Positions 45,782 to 54,796 of a stretch of DNA of 64,000 nt are shown here, piece after piece. The translations under genes were made by a program, and so were the position numbers. The DNA is from an uncultured Dehalococcoidia bacterium (GTDB lineage Bacteria > Chloroflexota > Dehalococcoidia > Bin125): assembly GCA_958295515.1 (NCBI GenBank), contig CATQGW010000004.1, positions 62,001-126,000 on the forward strand. The letters are read 5' to 3'. Within the stretch, counting starts at the first letter, position 1. Every line of letters starts with the position of its first letter. The notes beneath the pieces were generated by a model. It saw nothing but the letters and a program-made list of their open reading frames with translations. It had not been told where the DNA came from and searched no databases.

Positions 45782-47019
45782 CCACCGCCGCGCTCGACAT
45801 TGCGGCGATTCGCGCCGACTTCCCAATCCTCAGCCGCGAGGTGCGCGGGCGGCCGCTGGTCTACCTCGACAACGCCGCCACCACCCAGAAGCCCCGCCAG
45901 GTCATCGAAGCCCTCACTCACTACTACTCCAACACCAACGCCAACATCCACCGCGGCCTGCACACCCTCGCCGAAGAGGCCACCGCCGCCTACGAGGCGA
46001 CGCGCAGCAAGACCGCCGAATTCATCGGCGCGGCGCACCCGCAGGAAATCGTCTTCACCCGCAACACCACCGAGTCGCTCAACCTGCTCGCCTACACCCT
46101 CGGCGCGCGGCTGCGCCCCGACGACGAAATCATCCTCTCCGCGCTCGAACACCACTCCAACCTCGTGCCTTGGCAGCTGCTCGCCCAGCGCAGCGGCGCA
46201 AAGCTGCGCTTCATCGAACTCACCGAAGACGGCGAGTTCGACCTGGATCAGGCGCGCTCCCTCTTCAACCCGCGCACTCGCATCGTCTCCGTCGCCCACA
46301 TGTCCAACGTGCTGGGCGCAATCGCCCCCGTCGCCGACCTCGTCGAGTTCGCTCGCGCCGTAGACGCGACGGTCATCCTCGACGCCGCCCAAAGCGCCCC
46401 CCACATGCCCGTCGACGTCGGCGCGCTGGGCGTCGACTTCGCCGCCTTTTCCGCCCACAAAATGCTCGGACCAACCGGCGTCGGCGTGCTCTGGGGAAAG
46501 CGCGAACTGCTCGCCGACCTCGACCCGTTCCTCGGCGGCGGCGAAATGATCAGCGTCGTCAACCGCGAGGAGTCGACCTGGGCCGCGCTGCCCCACAAAT
46601 TCGAGGCCGGCACTCCCAACATCGCCGACGTGATCGCCTTCTCCGCCGCCCTCGATTACCTCTCCGCCGTCGGCATGCAAACCGTGCGCGACCACGATTA
46701 CGCGCTCACCGCCTACGCCATGGAGCGCCTCTCCACCATCGAGGGCATGGAAATCTACGGCCCGCCCGGGCCCGAGCGGCGCGGCGCGGTCGTCGCCTTC
46801 AACTACGCCGACATCCACGCCCACGACATCGCCACCATCCTCGACAGCGGCGGCGTCGCCGTACGCGCCGGCCATCACTGCGCCCAGCCCCTGATGCGCG
46901 TCCTCCAGGTCCCCGCCACCGCCCGCGCGTCCTTCTATCTCTACAACCGCGAATCCGAGATCGATGCGCTGGTCGACGGCCTGCGCGAAGCGGGCAGCCG
47001 CTTCGGTCTGTCCGTCTAA
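45778..47019 (+). CDS. sufS: Cysteine desulfurase SufS
   Basis: A 413-residue group II PLP enzyme. It starts with DFPILSREVRGRPLVYLDNAATTQKP. The PLP Lys is in FSAHKMLGPTGVGVLWG, and the catalytic Cys in RAGHHCAQPLM. It takes sulfur from cysteine and passes it to SufU or SufB. The start overlaps the Rieske gene; sufU follows after 33 bp. Confidence 0.94.
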   Translation: MTTAALDIAAIRADFPILSREVRGRPLVYLDNAATTQKPRQVIEALTHYYSNTNANIHRGLHTLAEEATAAYEATRSKTAEFIGAAHPQEIVFTRNTTESLNLLAYTLGARLRPDDEIILSALEHHSNLVPWQLLAQRSGAKLRFIELTEDGEFDLDQARSLFNPRTRIVSVAHMSNVLGAIAPVADLVEFARAVDATVILDAAQSAPHMPVDVGALGVDFAAFSAHKMLGPTGVGVLWGKRELLADLDPFLGGGEMISVVNREESTWAALPHKFEAGTPNIADVIAFSAALDYLSAVGMQTVRDHDYALTAYAMERLSTIEGMEIYGPPGPERRGAVVAFNYADIHAHDIATILDSGGVAVRAGHHCAQPLMRVLQVPATARASFYLYNRESEIDALVDGLREAGSRFGLSV

Positions 47020-47052
47020 CCTGCGTAACCTGCGCTAGGAGAAGCCAACAGC

Positions 47053-47559
47053 GTGCCCAACCGCGAAGCCCGCAACGCCGTCGATCTCGACGACCTCTAC
47101 CGCGACGTGATCCTCGATCACTACCGCCAGCCCCGCAATCGCGGCGCGCTCGAGTCCGCCTCGATCGCCGCCGAGGGCTTCAACCCCTCCTGCGGCGACG
47201 AAATCCAGCTCTCCATTCTGCTGGAGGACGAGACCGTCTCCGCCCTCCGCTTCGGCGGCTCCGGCTGCTCGATCAGCCAAAGCAGCGCCTCCATGCTCAC
47301 CGAAGCGCTGGCCGGCCGCTCCCTCGCCGACGCCCGCGAGCTGTCCGGGCACGTACAGGACATGCTGACCGACGACGGCTTCGACCTCGACCAGGTCGAC
47401 CTCGGCGACCTCGAAGCGCTCAGCGGCGTCGCCCGCTTCCCCGTGCGAATCAAGTGCGGCCTGCTCGCCTGGAAAGTGCTCGACCAGGCTCTTGCCCGCG
47501 CCGCCGGCGAAGAACCCCGCGAATACGACGACATCCCCACCCGCATCACCAGCAACTGA
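47053..47559 (+). CDS. sufU: SufU-type sulfur-transfer/scaffold protein
   Basis: A 168-residue SufU. Starts at GTG with AGGAG somewhat far upstream. Three zinc/sulfur Cys are present: NPSCGDEI, GSGCSISQSSASM and IKCGLLAWKVL, plus the Asp of the first motif. YRDVILDHYRQPRNRG is a family start. In SufU systems it takes persulfide sulfur from SufS. Followed by the DUF59 gene after 26 bp. Confidence 0.92.
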   Translation: MPNREARNAVDLDDLYRDVILDHYRQPRNRGALESASIAAEGFNPSCGDEIQLSILLEDETVSALRFGGSGCSISQSSASMLTEALAGRSLADARELSGHVQDMLTDDGFDLDQVDLGDLEALSGVARFPVRIKCGLLAWKVLDQALARAAGEEPREYDDIPTRITSN

Positions 47560-47585
47560 GCCGGACCACACACGAGGAGACCCCC

Positions 47586-47906
47586 ATGACCACCGCCCAA
47601 ATGCCCCTCGAACAGCAGGTGCTGGACGCCCTGCGAACCGTCTTCGACCCCGAAATCGGCATCAACATCGTCGACCTCGGCCTCGTCTACGGCGTCGAGC
47701 AGCCGCGTGAGCACGCCATCAAAATCGAGTTCACCCTCACCACCCCCGCCTGCCCCGTCGGTCCCATGATCATGGCCCAAATCGAGCAGGCCGCCTCCAC
47801 CGTCGAAGGCGTCGACGAAGTCGAAACCGACATCGTCTTCAGCCCCCCCTGGGACCCCCGCGAAATGGCCTCCGACGAAGCCAAGTTCGAGCTCGGCATC
47901 TTCTAG
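47586..47906 (+). CDS. sufT: DUF59/MIP18 family Fe-S assembly protein (SufT-like)
   Basis: A 106-residue protein starting MTTAQMPLEQ after GAGGAG. It has LRTVFDPEIGINIVDLGLVYGV and LTTPACPVGPMIMAQIEQA with the conserved Cys. DUF59 proteins help mature or deliver Fe-S clusters. It ends the suf operon, seven bases from the end of the convergent MFS gene. A much longer open frame on this strand overlaps sufS and sufU; only this last part is coding. Confidence 0.88.
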   Translation: MTTAQMPLEQQVLDALRTVFDPEIGINIVDLGLVYGVEQPREHAIKIEFTLTTPACPVGPMIMAQIEQAASTVEGVDEVETDIVFSPPWDPREMASDEAKFELGIF

Positions 47907-47913
47907 ACCGCGC

Positions 47914-49308
47914 TCAGTCGCCAACCGCCTCCCGCGCCCCGCGCTCGCGCGGAGTGACATGCTCCACCGCGTGCTGCACCGCCCGCCGCGCCACCAGATG
48001 GACCGCGCCCGCCAGCGCCGCCCGCGCCGACGGAATGCGCGGGTTCGGCAGGAAATGCGCCAGCCCGAAGAAGCCCATCGACGCAAACAGCGAGCCGATA
48101 AAGATCTGCAGCAGCAGGTCGTATCCGCCCGTCTGGTCGAAAATCCAACCGCCGATGTAGGGCGCGACCACCTGCCCAATCGTCTCCACCATAAACATCG
48201 TGCCCATAATCGCCCCGAAATGCGCCAGCCCGAACACGCGCGGCAGAATCAGCGGCTCCAGCACCGGCCCGCCCGCCGAACCGATGAACCAACAGGAGAT
48301 GAAGATGCCGATGCCCAGCCAGGACGCATCGGTCAGCAGCAGCGCCGCGAAACCCCCAATCAGGAACGCCGCCAGCACCACCGACGCCGCCTCCACGCTG
48401 GGTATGCGCTCCGCGAGGTAGCCAAACACCGGCCGGCTAATCACGCCGCCGAGCCCGCCCGCCATCATCAGCACCGAAATCGTGCCCCGCGGAATGCCGT
48501 ACGACTCATAGACCGGCGTGCCGTTCACCATCCAACCGAACATCCCGAAGAAAAAGCACATGAACGCGAACGCAATCGCCCAGAAGTTGGGCGTGCGAAG
48601 CGCCTGCTTGACAGTCAGCCCGGTCGCTTCCACCAGCTGCCGCCCGCCGCCGGCTCGGGTCGGCGCCGGTTCTCCATCCACCTCCAGCCCCATATCGCTC
48701 GGCCGGTTGCGCACCACCAGCATCCCCACCGGCAGGAAAATCACCGCCAGCGCAACGGCCGCAAAGATGAACGAAGAGCGCCAACCCACCCCGTCGATCA
48801 GCTGCTGCATCACCACGTAGAGAATCACGCCGAGCGAGAATCCCGTCGCCATGATCCCCACAGCCCGTCCCCGCTTGCGATTGAACCAGCTCGAGATCAG
48901 CACCTGGAACGGGATGTAGAACATGAAGCTGCGGAAGAAGGCGTTGATCGACTGGTAGAGGTACCACTCCCAGAGCGTGTCGGTGGTCGCCAGCAGCAGA
49001 TAACTGGCGACCGTCAGCACCGTCCCCGCCACGATCGTGAACCGCGCGCCCCGACGGTCAATCAGCTTGCCCGCCAGCGGCGACGCGATCCCGCTGATCG
49101 CCAGCGAGATCGAGAAGCCAATCTGCAGCGCCGACCGCGACCAGCCGAACTCCTGCTCCAGCGGCGTCACATAGAGCCCAAGCGCCCAAAACGAGACGCC
49201 CGCAGCCACCGCCATGCAGACCACCGCCGCAGCAAGCAGCCACCAGCCATAGAAGATGCGCCCGCGCGGAGCGCGCCGAGATTCAGTCGAGAGAGCGATG
49301 GCGGTCAA
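47914..49308 (-). CDS. MFS transporter, oxalate/formate antiporter-like
   Basis: A 464-residue major facilitator with twelve predicted helices. It begins RIFYGWWLLAAAVVCMAV, has EFGWSRSALQIGFSI and the loop GKLIDRRGARFTIVAG (motif A) after helix 2, and a central cytoplasmic loop with DMGLEVDGEPAP. This matches the monocarboxylate/oxalate-formate branch. Substrate is probably an organic anion. The last 50 residues are cytoplasmic and basic. It converges with the suf operon; upstream is a repeat-bearing gap. Confidence 0.86.
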   Translation of the reverse strand: MTAIALSTESRRAPRGRIFYGWWLLAAAVVCMAVAAGVSFWALGLYVTPLEQEFGWSRSALQIGFSISLAISGIASPLAGKLIDRRGARFTIVAGTVLTVASYLLLATTDTLWEWYLYQSINAFFRSFMFYIPFQVLISSWFNRKRGRAVGIMATGFSLGVILYVVMQQLIDGVGWRSSFIFAAVALAVIFLPVGMLVVRNRPSDMGLEVDGEPAPTRAGGGRQLVEATGLTVKQALRTPNFWAIAFAFMCFFFGMFGWMVNGTPVYESYGIPRGTISVLMMAGGLGGVISRPVFGYLAERIPSVEAASVVLAAFLIGGFAALLLTDASWLGIGIFISCWFIGSAGGPVLEPLILPRVFGLAHFGAIMGTMFMVETIGQVVAPYIGGWIFDQTGGYDLLLQIFIGSLFASMGFFGLAHFLPNPRIPSARAALAGAVHLVARRAVQHAVEHVTPRERGAREAVGD

Positions 49309-49660
49309 CCTCGCAGGCAGCCCTCAGCCCCCGCGATGATGCGTCGATTCGTAGACCCCAATCATACGCCCGCCCCGCAACTCCGCTCCCCCATCCCTCC
49401 CCGCCCCCTAATTTCGTCATTCCCGCCAGCCCCACTTCGTCATTCCCGCCGGCCTCAATTCGTCATTCCCGCGAAAGCGGGAATCTCCCCGTCCAACCTC
49501 CCAAGCCCCGCTCCCACCTCCGCAGTCCCGCCCGCACCTCCGTCACTCCCGCGCCCCAAAGATCCCGTCATTCCCGCGAAAGCGGGAATCTCCCTGTGCG
49601 ACCTCCCAAGCCCCGCCGCGAGATTCCCGCTCGGGGGCGGGAATGACAAAGGCAACCCCG
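49309..49660. repeat. Gene-free gap with family B repeats
   Basis: Family B copies (CGTCATTCCCGCGAAAGCGG then GAATCTCCC) lie at about 49461-49489 and 49566-49595. An inverted copy (AGATTCCCGCTCGG then GCGGGAATGAC) is at about 49621-49647. Lone left halves lie at about 49414 and 49437. No gene is seen. The gap separates two leftward genes. Confidence 0.8.
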
Positions 49661-50374
49661 CTACCCACCCGGCAACACCACCGCCGTCGCGACATCCGTC
49701 TTCTGCGACTCCACCGCCACAAAGCCCGTGATCGGATGGTGTGAGCGCAGCTGAATCCAGACACTGCTCCGCTCCCCGCCCACGTACTCCACGCTCGTGC
49801 CCCGCGCCATCCAGGCCTCCCGCACCTCGTGCTCCGTCGGCACCTCCAGCGCGCCCGCACCCTCTTCGCCCGGCTGCACCACCAGCAGCGGGTCGTAGCG
49901 CACGATCCCCGCCGCCGCCGCGTCCGTCAGCGCCGACTCCAGCGACACACTGAAGCCCTCCCCCAGATGCACCGTCGAGCGCAACGCCTCCGCCCCGCGC
50001 TCAAAGTCGATCGCCCCCACCTCCGGCAGATAGCGCCAGTGCGCCGCCGTCGCCTCGCGCGCCGCCTCCGTCGTCACGATCGACGCCACCACATACTGCG
50101 CCGGCAGCATCCCCGCCCGGCAGCCCAGCATCAGCAGCGCCTCGCGGTACGCGCCCACCGGCGAATCCGCGCGGTCGATCACCGCAATCTTCGCGTAGGT
50201 CGGCGCAGAGCGGGTCACAATGTCCGGCAGCAACCGCCGCGCCTGCGGCACCCGCACCTCGAACGTCACCTGCTGCACGATCGCTTCCGCGATCTCCCAG
50301 GGCGGATCGGGCGCATCGGTCTCCACGCTGACCTCAGCGATCGTCGAGCTGTCCAGCAGACCGGTCTCCGGCAT
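49661..50374 (-). CDS. Acetoacetate decarboxylase-like protein (tentative)
   Basis: 237 residues. The middle, LPDIVTRSAPTYAKIAVIDRADSPVGAYREALLML then VVASIVTTEAAREATAAHWRYLPEVGAIDF, follows the order of the acetoacetate decarboxylase superfamily (lP..l, G.Y.E, A...GRe.wG.pK), but the catalytic Lys is replaced or not found in this alignment by eye. It may be a non-decarboxylating member. It is 16 bp after the DegV gene on the same strand. Confidence 0.5.
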   Translation of the reverse strand: MPETGLLDSSTIAEVSVETDAPDPPWEIAEAIVQQVTFEVRVPQARRLLPDIVTRSAPTYAKIAVIDRADSPVGAYREALLMLGCRAGMLPAQYVVASIVTTEAAREATAAHWRYLPEVGAIDFERGAEALRSTVHLGEGFSVSLESALTDAAAAGIVRYDPLLVVQPGEEGAGALEVPTEHEVREAWMARGTSVEYVGGERSSVWIQLRSHHPITGFVAVESQKTDVATAVVLPGG

Positions 50375-50390
50375 GGCGGCGTCCCTTCTG

Positions 50391-51251
50391 TCAGGCGGGC
50401 GGCGCGTTGCAGAAGCCGAGGCCCCACGCCCCGGCTCCCAGCAGACCGCCGACGGTCGGTCCCAGTTCGCTCACATGCAGTTCATCGCAGCGCAGCCGCG
50501 CCTCCGCCTTCGCCCGCAGCCGCTCCGCGGCCGCCGGCGCTTGCGCGTGCGTCACCACCACGATCGACGGCTCACCGCCCAGCACGGCTGAAGCCCGCTC
50601 CAGCAGCGCATCCTCCGCCGCCTCCGCGTCGTCCTCCAGGCTGACCGCCTTAATCCGGTCGCGCGCGCGGAACACGGGCACCCCGAAATCGAGCGGACCA
50701 ATCCCGCTGGCCGACTCCACCGCCGCCAGCTCGCCCGCGCGCTCCAGCCCATCCACATCCGGCGCGAGCATGAAAATGTCCGCGCTGGCGCTGACCGCGT
50801 TGAGCGCGGCCTCCACATCATCGCGCCCGCCGCCGGCCTGCGCGACGCGCGCCAACGCCAGCGCAATCGCCGCATAGCCCGCCGTCGAGCGCGGCGTCTG
50901 ATGCACCCGCACATCGATCTGGTGAAAGTGCAGAACCCGCCGCTCCGCGAACTCCGCAGCGTCGAACGAGGGACTCGACGAGCCGAACGCCTGGCAGAGG
51001 CAAACAACGCCCTCGTCGACACCCTGCCCGGCCGGCTCGAAGATCGCCTCCCAATCCTCGGAGGTGACGCCGTTGAGCGTCAGCCGCTCGCCGCCGGCGA
51101 CCGCGGCGTAGAAGTCGTCCGCGCTCTGCTCGCCCTGGCGGTAGAACGACGCGCCCAGCGCGTAACCCACCGGCGCGGTGCGCAACCCCCGCTCCGCAAG
51201 CAGCGCAGGCGGCAGATCGACGGACGAATCACAGACAATCGCGACCGACAT
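50391..51251 (-). CDS. DegV family fatty-acid-binding protein
   Basis: A 286-residue DegV. The start MSVAIVCDSSVDLPP follows GGGGAG. The N-terminal DSS motif binds the lipid carboxylate in this family, and ITVDD-like VGYALGASFYRQGEQSADDFY and HQTPRSTAGYAAIALA follow. Fatty-acid kinase systems use DegV proteins to present fatty acids; the kinase is not in this window. It is divergent from the LLM gene at 51379. Confidence 0.8.
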   Translation of the reverse strand: MSVAIVCDSSVDLPPALLAERGLRTAPVGYALGASFYRQGEQSADDFYAAVAGGERLTLNGVTSEDWEAIFEPAGQGVDEGVVCLCQAFGSSSPSFDAAEFAERRVLHFHQIDVRVHQTPRSTAGYAAIALALARVAQAGGGRDDVEAALNAVSASADIFMLAPDVDGLERAGELAAVESASGIGPLDFGVPVFRARDRIKAVSLEDDAEAAEDALLERASAVLGGEPSIVVVTHAQAPAAAERLRAKAEARLRCDELHVSELGPTVGGLLGAGAWGLGFCNAPPA

Positions 51252-51378
51252 TTCGCTCCCCACCTCCACGCTGCAAACGCAGCGCCGCCGATGCTAGCAT
51301 CTACGGCACGGCTTATACAGCGCGAGGCGGGTGCAATCAACGCCGCCCCCGCTCGCGCGACCGGCTGCGAGGTCTGCG

Positions 51379-52527
51379 ATGAAATTCGGCATCTTCTACG
51401 AGCACTCCGTCCAGCGCCCCTGGAGCGACATCTCCGAGTGGCGCGCCTACCACCAGGCGCTCGAACACATCTGCCTCGCCGACGAACTCGGCTTCGACCA
51501 GGTCTGGGAGGTCGAGCACCACTTCCTCGAGGAGTACAGCCACTCCTCCGCCCCCGAAGTCTTCCTCTCCGCCGCCGCCACGATGACCGAAAACATCCAC
51601 ATCGGCCAGGGCATCGCCCTCTGCCTGCCCGAGGTCAACCACCCCGCCCGAGTCGCCGAGCGCGCCGCCGCGCTCGACATCATCTCCAACGGACGCCTCG
51701 AATTCGGCACCGGTCGCGCCGCCACCTGGACCGAACTGGGCGGCTTCCAGGTCGAACCCGACGACACCAAAGACATGTGGGACGAGGTGATCCGCGCGAT
51801 CCCCAACATGTGGTGCAACGAAATCGCCGGCTGGGACGGCAAATACTTCTCCATGCCCGAGCGCGCCGTCCTGCCCAAGCCCGTCCAGCAGCCCCACCCC
51901 CCCATGTGGGTCGCCGTCTCCAGCCCCGAAACCGCCATCCAGGCCGCCGAGCGCGGCATGGGACTGCTCGGCGTCTCCATCGGCACCCCCGACCAATACG
52001 AACAGCGCATCGCCGACTACCGCCGCGTAATCCAGAACGCCGACCCCGTCGGCAAATTCGTCAACAACTGCGTCAACGGCGTCGGCTGGATGTACTGCGG
52101 CGAATCCGACGAAGAAGCGCAGCGGCTGGGCGGCGCCGGCGCAATGGCCTTCATGAACGCCGCCGCCCACCTCGTCGGCGTCGGCAACATCTACCCCTCC
52201 CCCGCCTACAGCTCCCAGGCCAGCGCAATCCAGCTGCGCGACCGCCCCGGCGACGTGCTCAGCCCGCTCCAGCAAGGCACCCCGATCGGCAACCCCGACA
52301 CCGTGATCGACGCCCTCCGCCAGTGGGAAGCCGTCGGCGTCGACCGCATGGTCTTCCTGATCAACTTCGACCAGGTCGTCCCCCACGAAAAAATCCTCGC
52401 CTCCCTCCGCCGCTTCGCCGCCGAGGTCATGCCCGCCTTCGAGGAGCCCGAGAAGCCCTCGCTCACCACCCTCCCCAACTTCGCCGGCGTCCAAGAAGTC
52501 GGCCTCCTGGCCGCCGGCGGCGGCTAA
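51379..52527 (+). CDS. LLM class flavin-dependent monooxygenase (bacterial luciferase-like)
   Basis: A 382-residue enzyme. The start MKFGIFYEHSVQRPW follows GAGG. Marks: WEVEHHFLEEYSHSSAPEVFL, IGQGIALCLPEVNHPARVAERAAALDIISNGRLEFGTGR and IGNPDTVIDALRQWEAVGVD, the alkanal monooxygenase (LuxA-like) branch. It would oxidise a small organic compound with FMNH2 and O2. It stands alone, followed by a repeat and the peptide SBP. Confidence 0.86.
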   Translation: MKFGIFYEHSVQRPWSDISEWRAYHQALEHICLADELGFDQVWEVEHHFLEEYSHSSAPEVFLSAAATMTENIHIGQGIALCLPEVNHPARVAERAAALDIISNGRLEFGTGRAATWTELGGFQVEPDDTKDMWDEVIRAIPNMWCNEIAGWDGKYFSMPERAVLPKPVQQPHPPMWVAVSSPETAIQAAERGMGLLGVSIGTPDQYEQRIADYRRVIQNADPVGKFVNNCVNGVGWMYCGESDEEAQRLGGAGAMAFMNAAAHLVGVGNIYPSPAYSSQASAIQLRDRPGDVLSPLQQGTPIGNPDTVIDALRQWEAVGVDRMVFLINFDQVVPHEKILASLRRFAAEVMPAFEEPEKPSLTTLPNFAGVQEVGLLAAGGG

Positions 52528-52568
52528 CCCCCACCGCGCCACCCACTCCGCCATATCCGCGATCTGTT

Positions 52569-52612
52569 CGTCATACCCGCGCTTGCCGCGGGTATCCCGC
52601 CGTGACCAGCAC
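52569..52612 (+). repeat. Family A palindromic repeat
   Basis: One full copy, CGTCATACCCGCGCTTGCCG then CGGGTATCCCGCCGTGACC, ending CAGCACC. It lies between the LLM gene and the promoter of the SBP gene. Confidence 0.8.
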
Positions 52613-52663
52613 CGTCGCACCCAACTCCGTCATTCCCACCTCCCAAGCCCCTCTGCAAAGTGG

Positions 52664-52669
52664 TTGACA
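52664..52669 (+). promoter_or_regulatory. -35 hexamer TTGACA upstream of the peptide SBP gene
   Basis: A perfect TTGACA 51 bp before the ATG. A clear -10 partner is not seen; TTTTACG about 14 bases on is the best candidate. The gene itself has GGAGG before its ATG. Confidence 0.4.
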
Positions 52670-52719
52670 CCCGCGCTACCCTTTTACGTCACCCCACCGA
52701 GGGACGAGAGGAGGACCCA

Positions 52720-54696
52720 ATGGCAGAGCGCAACTACTGGCAGCGAATGCGGCGGCAACGACTGAGCAGGCGCGCCCTCCTGCGCTCCTCCGCACGCGCC
52801 GGCGTCGGCGCGGCCGGACTCGCCCTCGTCGGCTGCGGAGATGACGACGACGACCAGGCGCAGCCCGCGGCGGCCACCGCCGACCAGCAGCAGCAACAGC
52901 AGGACCAGCCCGCCGCGCAGCAGCAGGCCGACCAGCAACAACAGCAGCAGACCACCCAGCAGGCGGACCAACAAGCCGATCAGGCCGACCAGCAGGCCGC
53001 CCCGGCCGACCAGGACGAGCAGCAGCAGCAGGTCGTCCAGCAGGTCGCCCCCGAGCGCCAGTACGGCGGCAACTACAGCATCGTCATTCCGCCCAACTGG
53101 GACGGCTTCGACCCGCACAGGGCCAACCTGGCTACCCCCTTCCACATCTTCAACGACTCGATGGGGCGGTTGGTGCAGATCTACGACAACCAGGGCCCCG
53201 TCTACACCGCCGACATCGCCTCGCTGCCGGAGATTCCCGACGACGAGACCTACGTCTTCAGCTTCGATCAGGGCGCGCACTTCTGGGACCGCTACCCGAC
53301 CGAAGGAGGGCGCGCCTTCACCTCCGGCGACGCGGCGGCCAACATCAACCGCCAGATCGCCGCGGTTGACGCCGACGGCAACCCCGACGGCCGCTTCTGG
53401 CGCGCCGCGCTCTACCAGACCACCGCCGCCGTCCAGACGCCCGACGAGCAGACGCTCGTCTGCAAGACCGACGGCCCCGACGCGACCTACCTCGCAACCG
53501 TCCACATGGGCTACTCGTTCATGACCTCCACCGAGGCCATCGAACTCTGGGACCAGCAGTGGGTCGATGAGCAGACCAACGTCGATCTCGTCTCCGGTGT
53601 CGGGCCTTACATCCCCACCGTCTTCGAGCCCGAGCTGCGCATTCACCTCGAGCGCAACCCCAACTACTGGAGAACGCTCGGCGGCCAGCAGCTGCCCTTC
53701 CTCGACAGCATCACCTGGCAGCTCTTGCAGGACATCACCGCGATCGAAGCGGCCTACCGCGGCGGCCAGATCGACGAGACCAGCCTGCCCCTGCCGACCG
53801 TTGAAGGCATCGCCGAAGACTTCCCCGATCACACGCGCTTCGAGCGCGCCGTCGTGCTGCCACTGGCGATGCGCTTCAACTACAACGCGCAGTGGGATGA
53901 AAACCCCTGGCGCGACCGCCGCGTGCCCTATGCCTTCCACCTCGCCATGGACCGCGACGCGATCATCGACTTCGTCTACTTCGGCGCCGGCAAGCCCTCC
54001 ACCATCCAGCACATCAACTGGTACCACGGTTGGGCGACCCCCGAAGACGAGATGCGCCAGCTGCCGGGCTACCGCCCGACCAAGGGCGACGACATCGCAA
54101 TGGCGCGCAGCCTGCTCGAAGCCGCGGGCATGGACGGCGCGCACTTCCCGCTGATCCTCGCCGACATCTTCGAGGGCCTCTATCCCGGCTCCGCCGAGTA
54201 CTACCGCAACCAGTTCGAGGAGGCGCTCGGCATCACCATCGACGTCCAACTCGCGCCCTACGACGAGATCACCCAGCGCCTCACCGAGGGCAAGTTCCCC
54301 GGCCACCTGCCGATCTGGGTCGGCGCGGGCACCGGCGACCCCACCGGGGAGTGGGCCAGCCGCCGCGTCTTCGGCGGCTCCGGCAACCTCGAGCAGTACA
54401 ACTTCCCGCCGGTCGAGGACATCATCAAAGAGATGGTCGTCACTCTCGACGCCGACAAGCGCCGCGAAATGGCGCTGGAATGCGTCTCGATCTTCCTCGG
54501 TGAAGACGACCGCTACGGCATCGAAGGCCTCGACTCGTTCTCGGTGATGGGCAACGGGATCGACACCTCGATCCACTGGCCCTACGTCAACCTGCCGGAC
54601 ATCGCCAAGAACGTCTGGGAGCGCGAGGGCTGGCACTGGCGCAAAGAGGTCTGGTACGACACCAGCCACCCCAACTACCCGGGCAGCCGCGCCTAG
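52720..54696 (+). CDS. Family 5 (peptide-type) ABC transporter solute-binding lipoprotein
   Basis: A complete 658-residue SBP. The leader has the Tat-like motif SRRALLR and lipobox ALVGC (Cys 39), followed by a Gln/Ala/Asp-rich linker to about residue 110. The mature part has family 5 marks: FDPHRANLATPF, AFTSGDAAANINRQ, GVGPYIPTVFEPEL, AYRGGQIDETSLP and WRDRRVPYAFHLAMDRDAI. The leader is nearly the same as in the gene at 1-653. No permease or ATPase genes are adjacent, so it may serve the dppB/dppC-like pair at 6190-8024 or another system. Confidence 0.9.
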   Translation: MAERNYWQRMRRQRLSRRALLRSSARAGVGAAGLALVGCGDDDDDQAQPAAATADQQQQQQDQPAAQQQADQQQQQQTTQQADQQADQADQQAAPADQDEQQQQVVQQVAPERQYGGNYSIVIPPNWDGFDPHRANLATPFHIFNDSMGRLVQIYDNQGPVYTADIASLPEIPDDETYVFSFDQGAHFWDRYPTEGGRAFTSGDAAANINRQIAAVDADGNPDGRFWRAALYQTTAAVQTPDEQTLVCKTDGPDATYLATVHMGYSFMTSTEAIELWDQQWVDEQTNVDLVSGVGPYIPTVFEPELRIHLERNPNYWRTLGGQQLPFLDSITWQLLQDITAIEAAYRGGQIDETSLPLPTVEGIAEDFPDHTRFERAVVLPLAMRFNYNAQWDENPWRDRRVPYAFHLAMDRDAIIDFVYFGAGKPSTIQHINWYHGWATPEDEMRQLPGYRPTKGDDIAMARSLLEAAGMDGAHFPLILADIFEGLYPGSAEYYRNQFEEALGITIDVQLAPYDEITQRLTEGKFPGHLPIWVGAGTGDPTGEWASRRVFGGSGNLEQYNFPPVEDIIKEMVVTLDADKRREMALECVSIFLGEDDRYGIEGLDSFSVMGNGIDTSIHWPYVNLPDIAKNVWEREGWHWRKEVWYDTSHPNYPGSRA

Positions 54697-54697
54697 C

Positions 54698-54733
54698 GGC
54701 TCGCTCATCTCCCCCTGCGGGGGGAGCTGAGCC
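54698..54733 (+). terminator. GC-rich hairpin after the peptide SBP gene
   Basis: CTCCCCC and GGGGGGAG form a strong stem around TGC, extended by outer GGCTC and GAGCC with a mismatch. It starts one base after the stop codon. There is no T-run behind it, so termination efficiency is uncertain; it may instead protect the mRNA end. Confidence 0.5.
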
Positions 54734-54796
54734 GCCCGACGCTGGCGCGTGCGCGGAGCGCGGGTATTCTGAGGCAGCCAACAAGGGAGGCCGCCG

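Noticed and set aside
45762..47906. A 714-codon frame spanning sufS, sufU and the DUF59 gene
   Set aside because: Only its last 107 codons (from 47586) match a known family and have a ribosome-binding site; the rest is out of frame with sufS and sufU.
49661..50374. A firm call of acetoacetate decarboxylase
   Set aside because: The order of motifs fits the superfamily but the catalytic Lys could not be placed, so only a tentative name is given.
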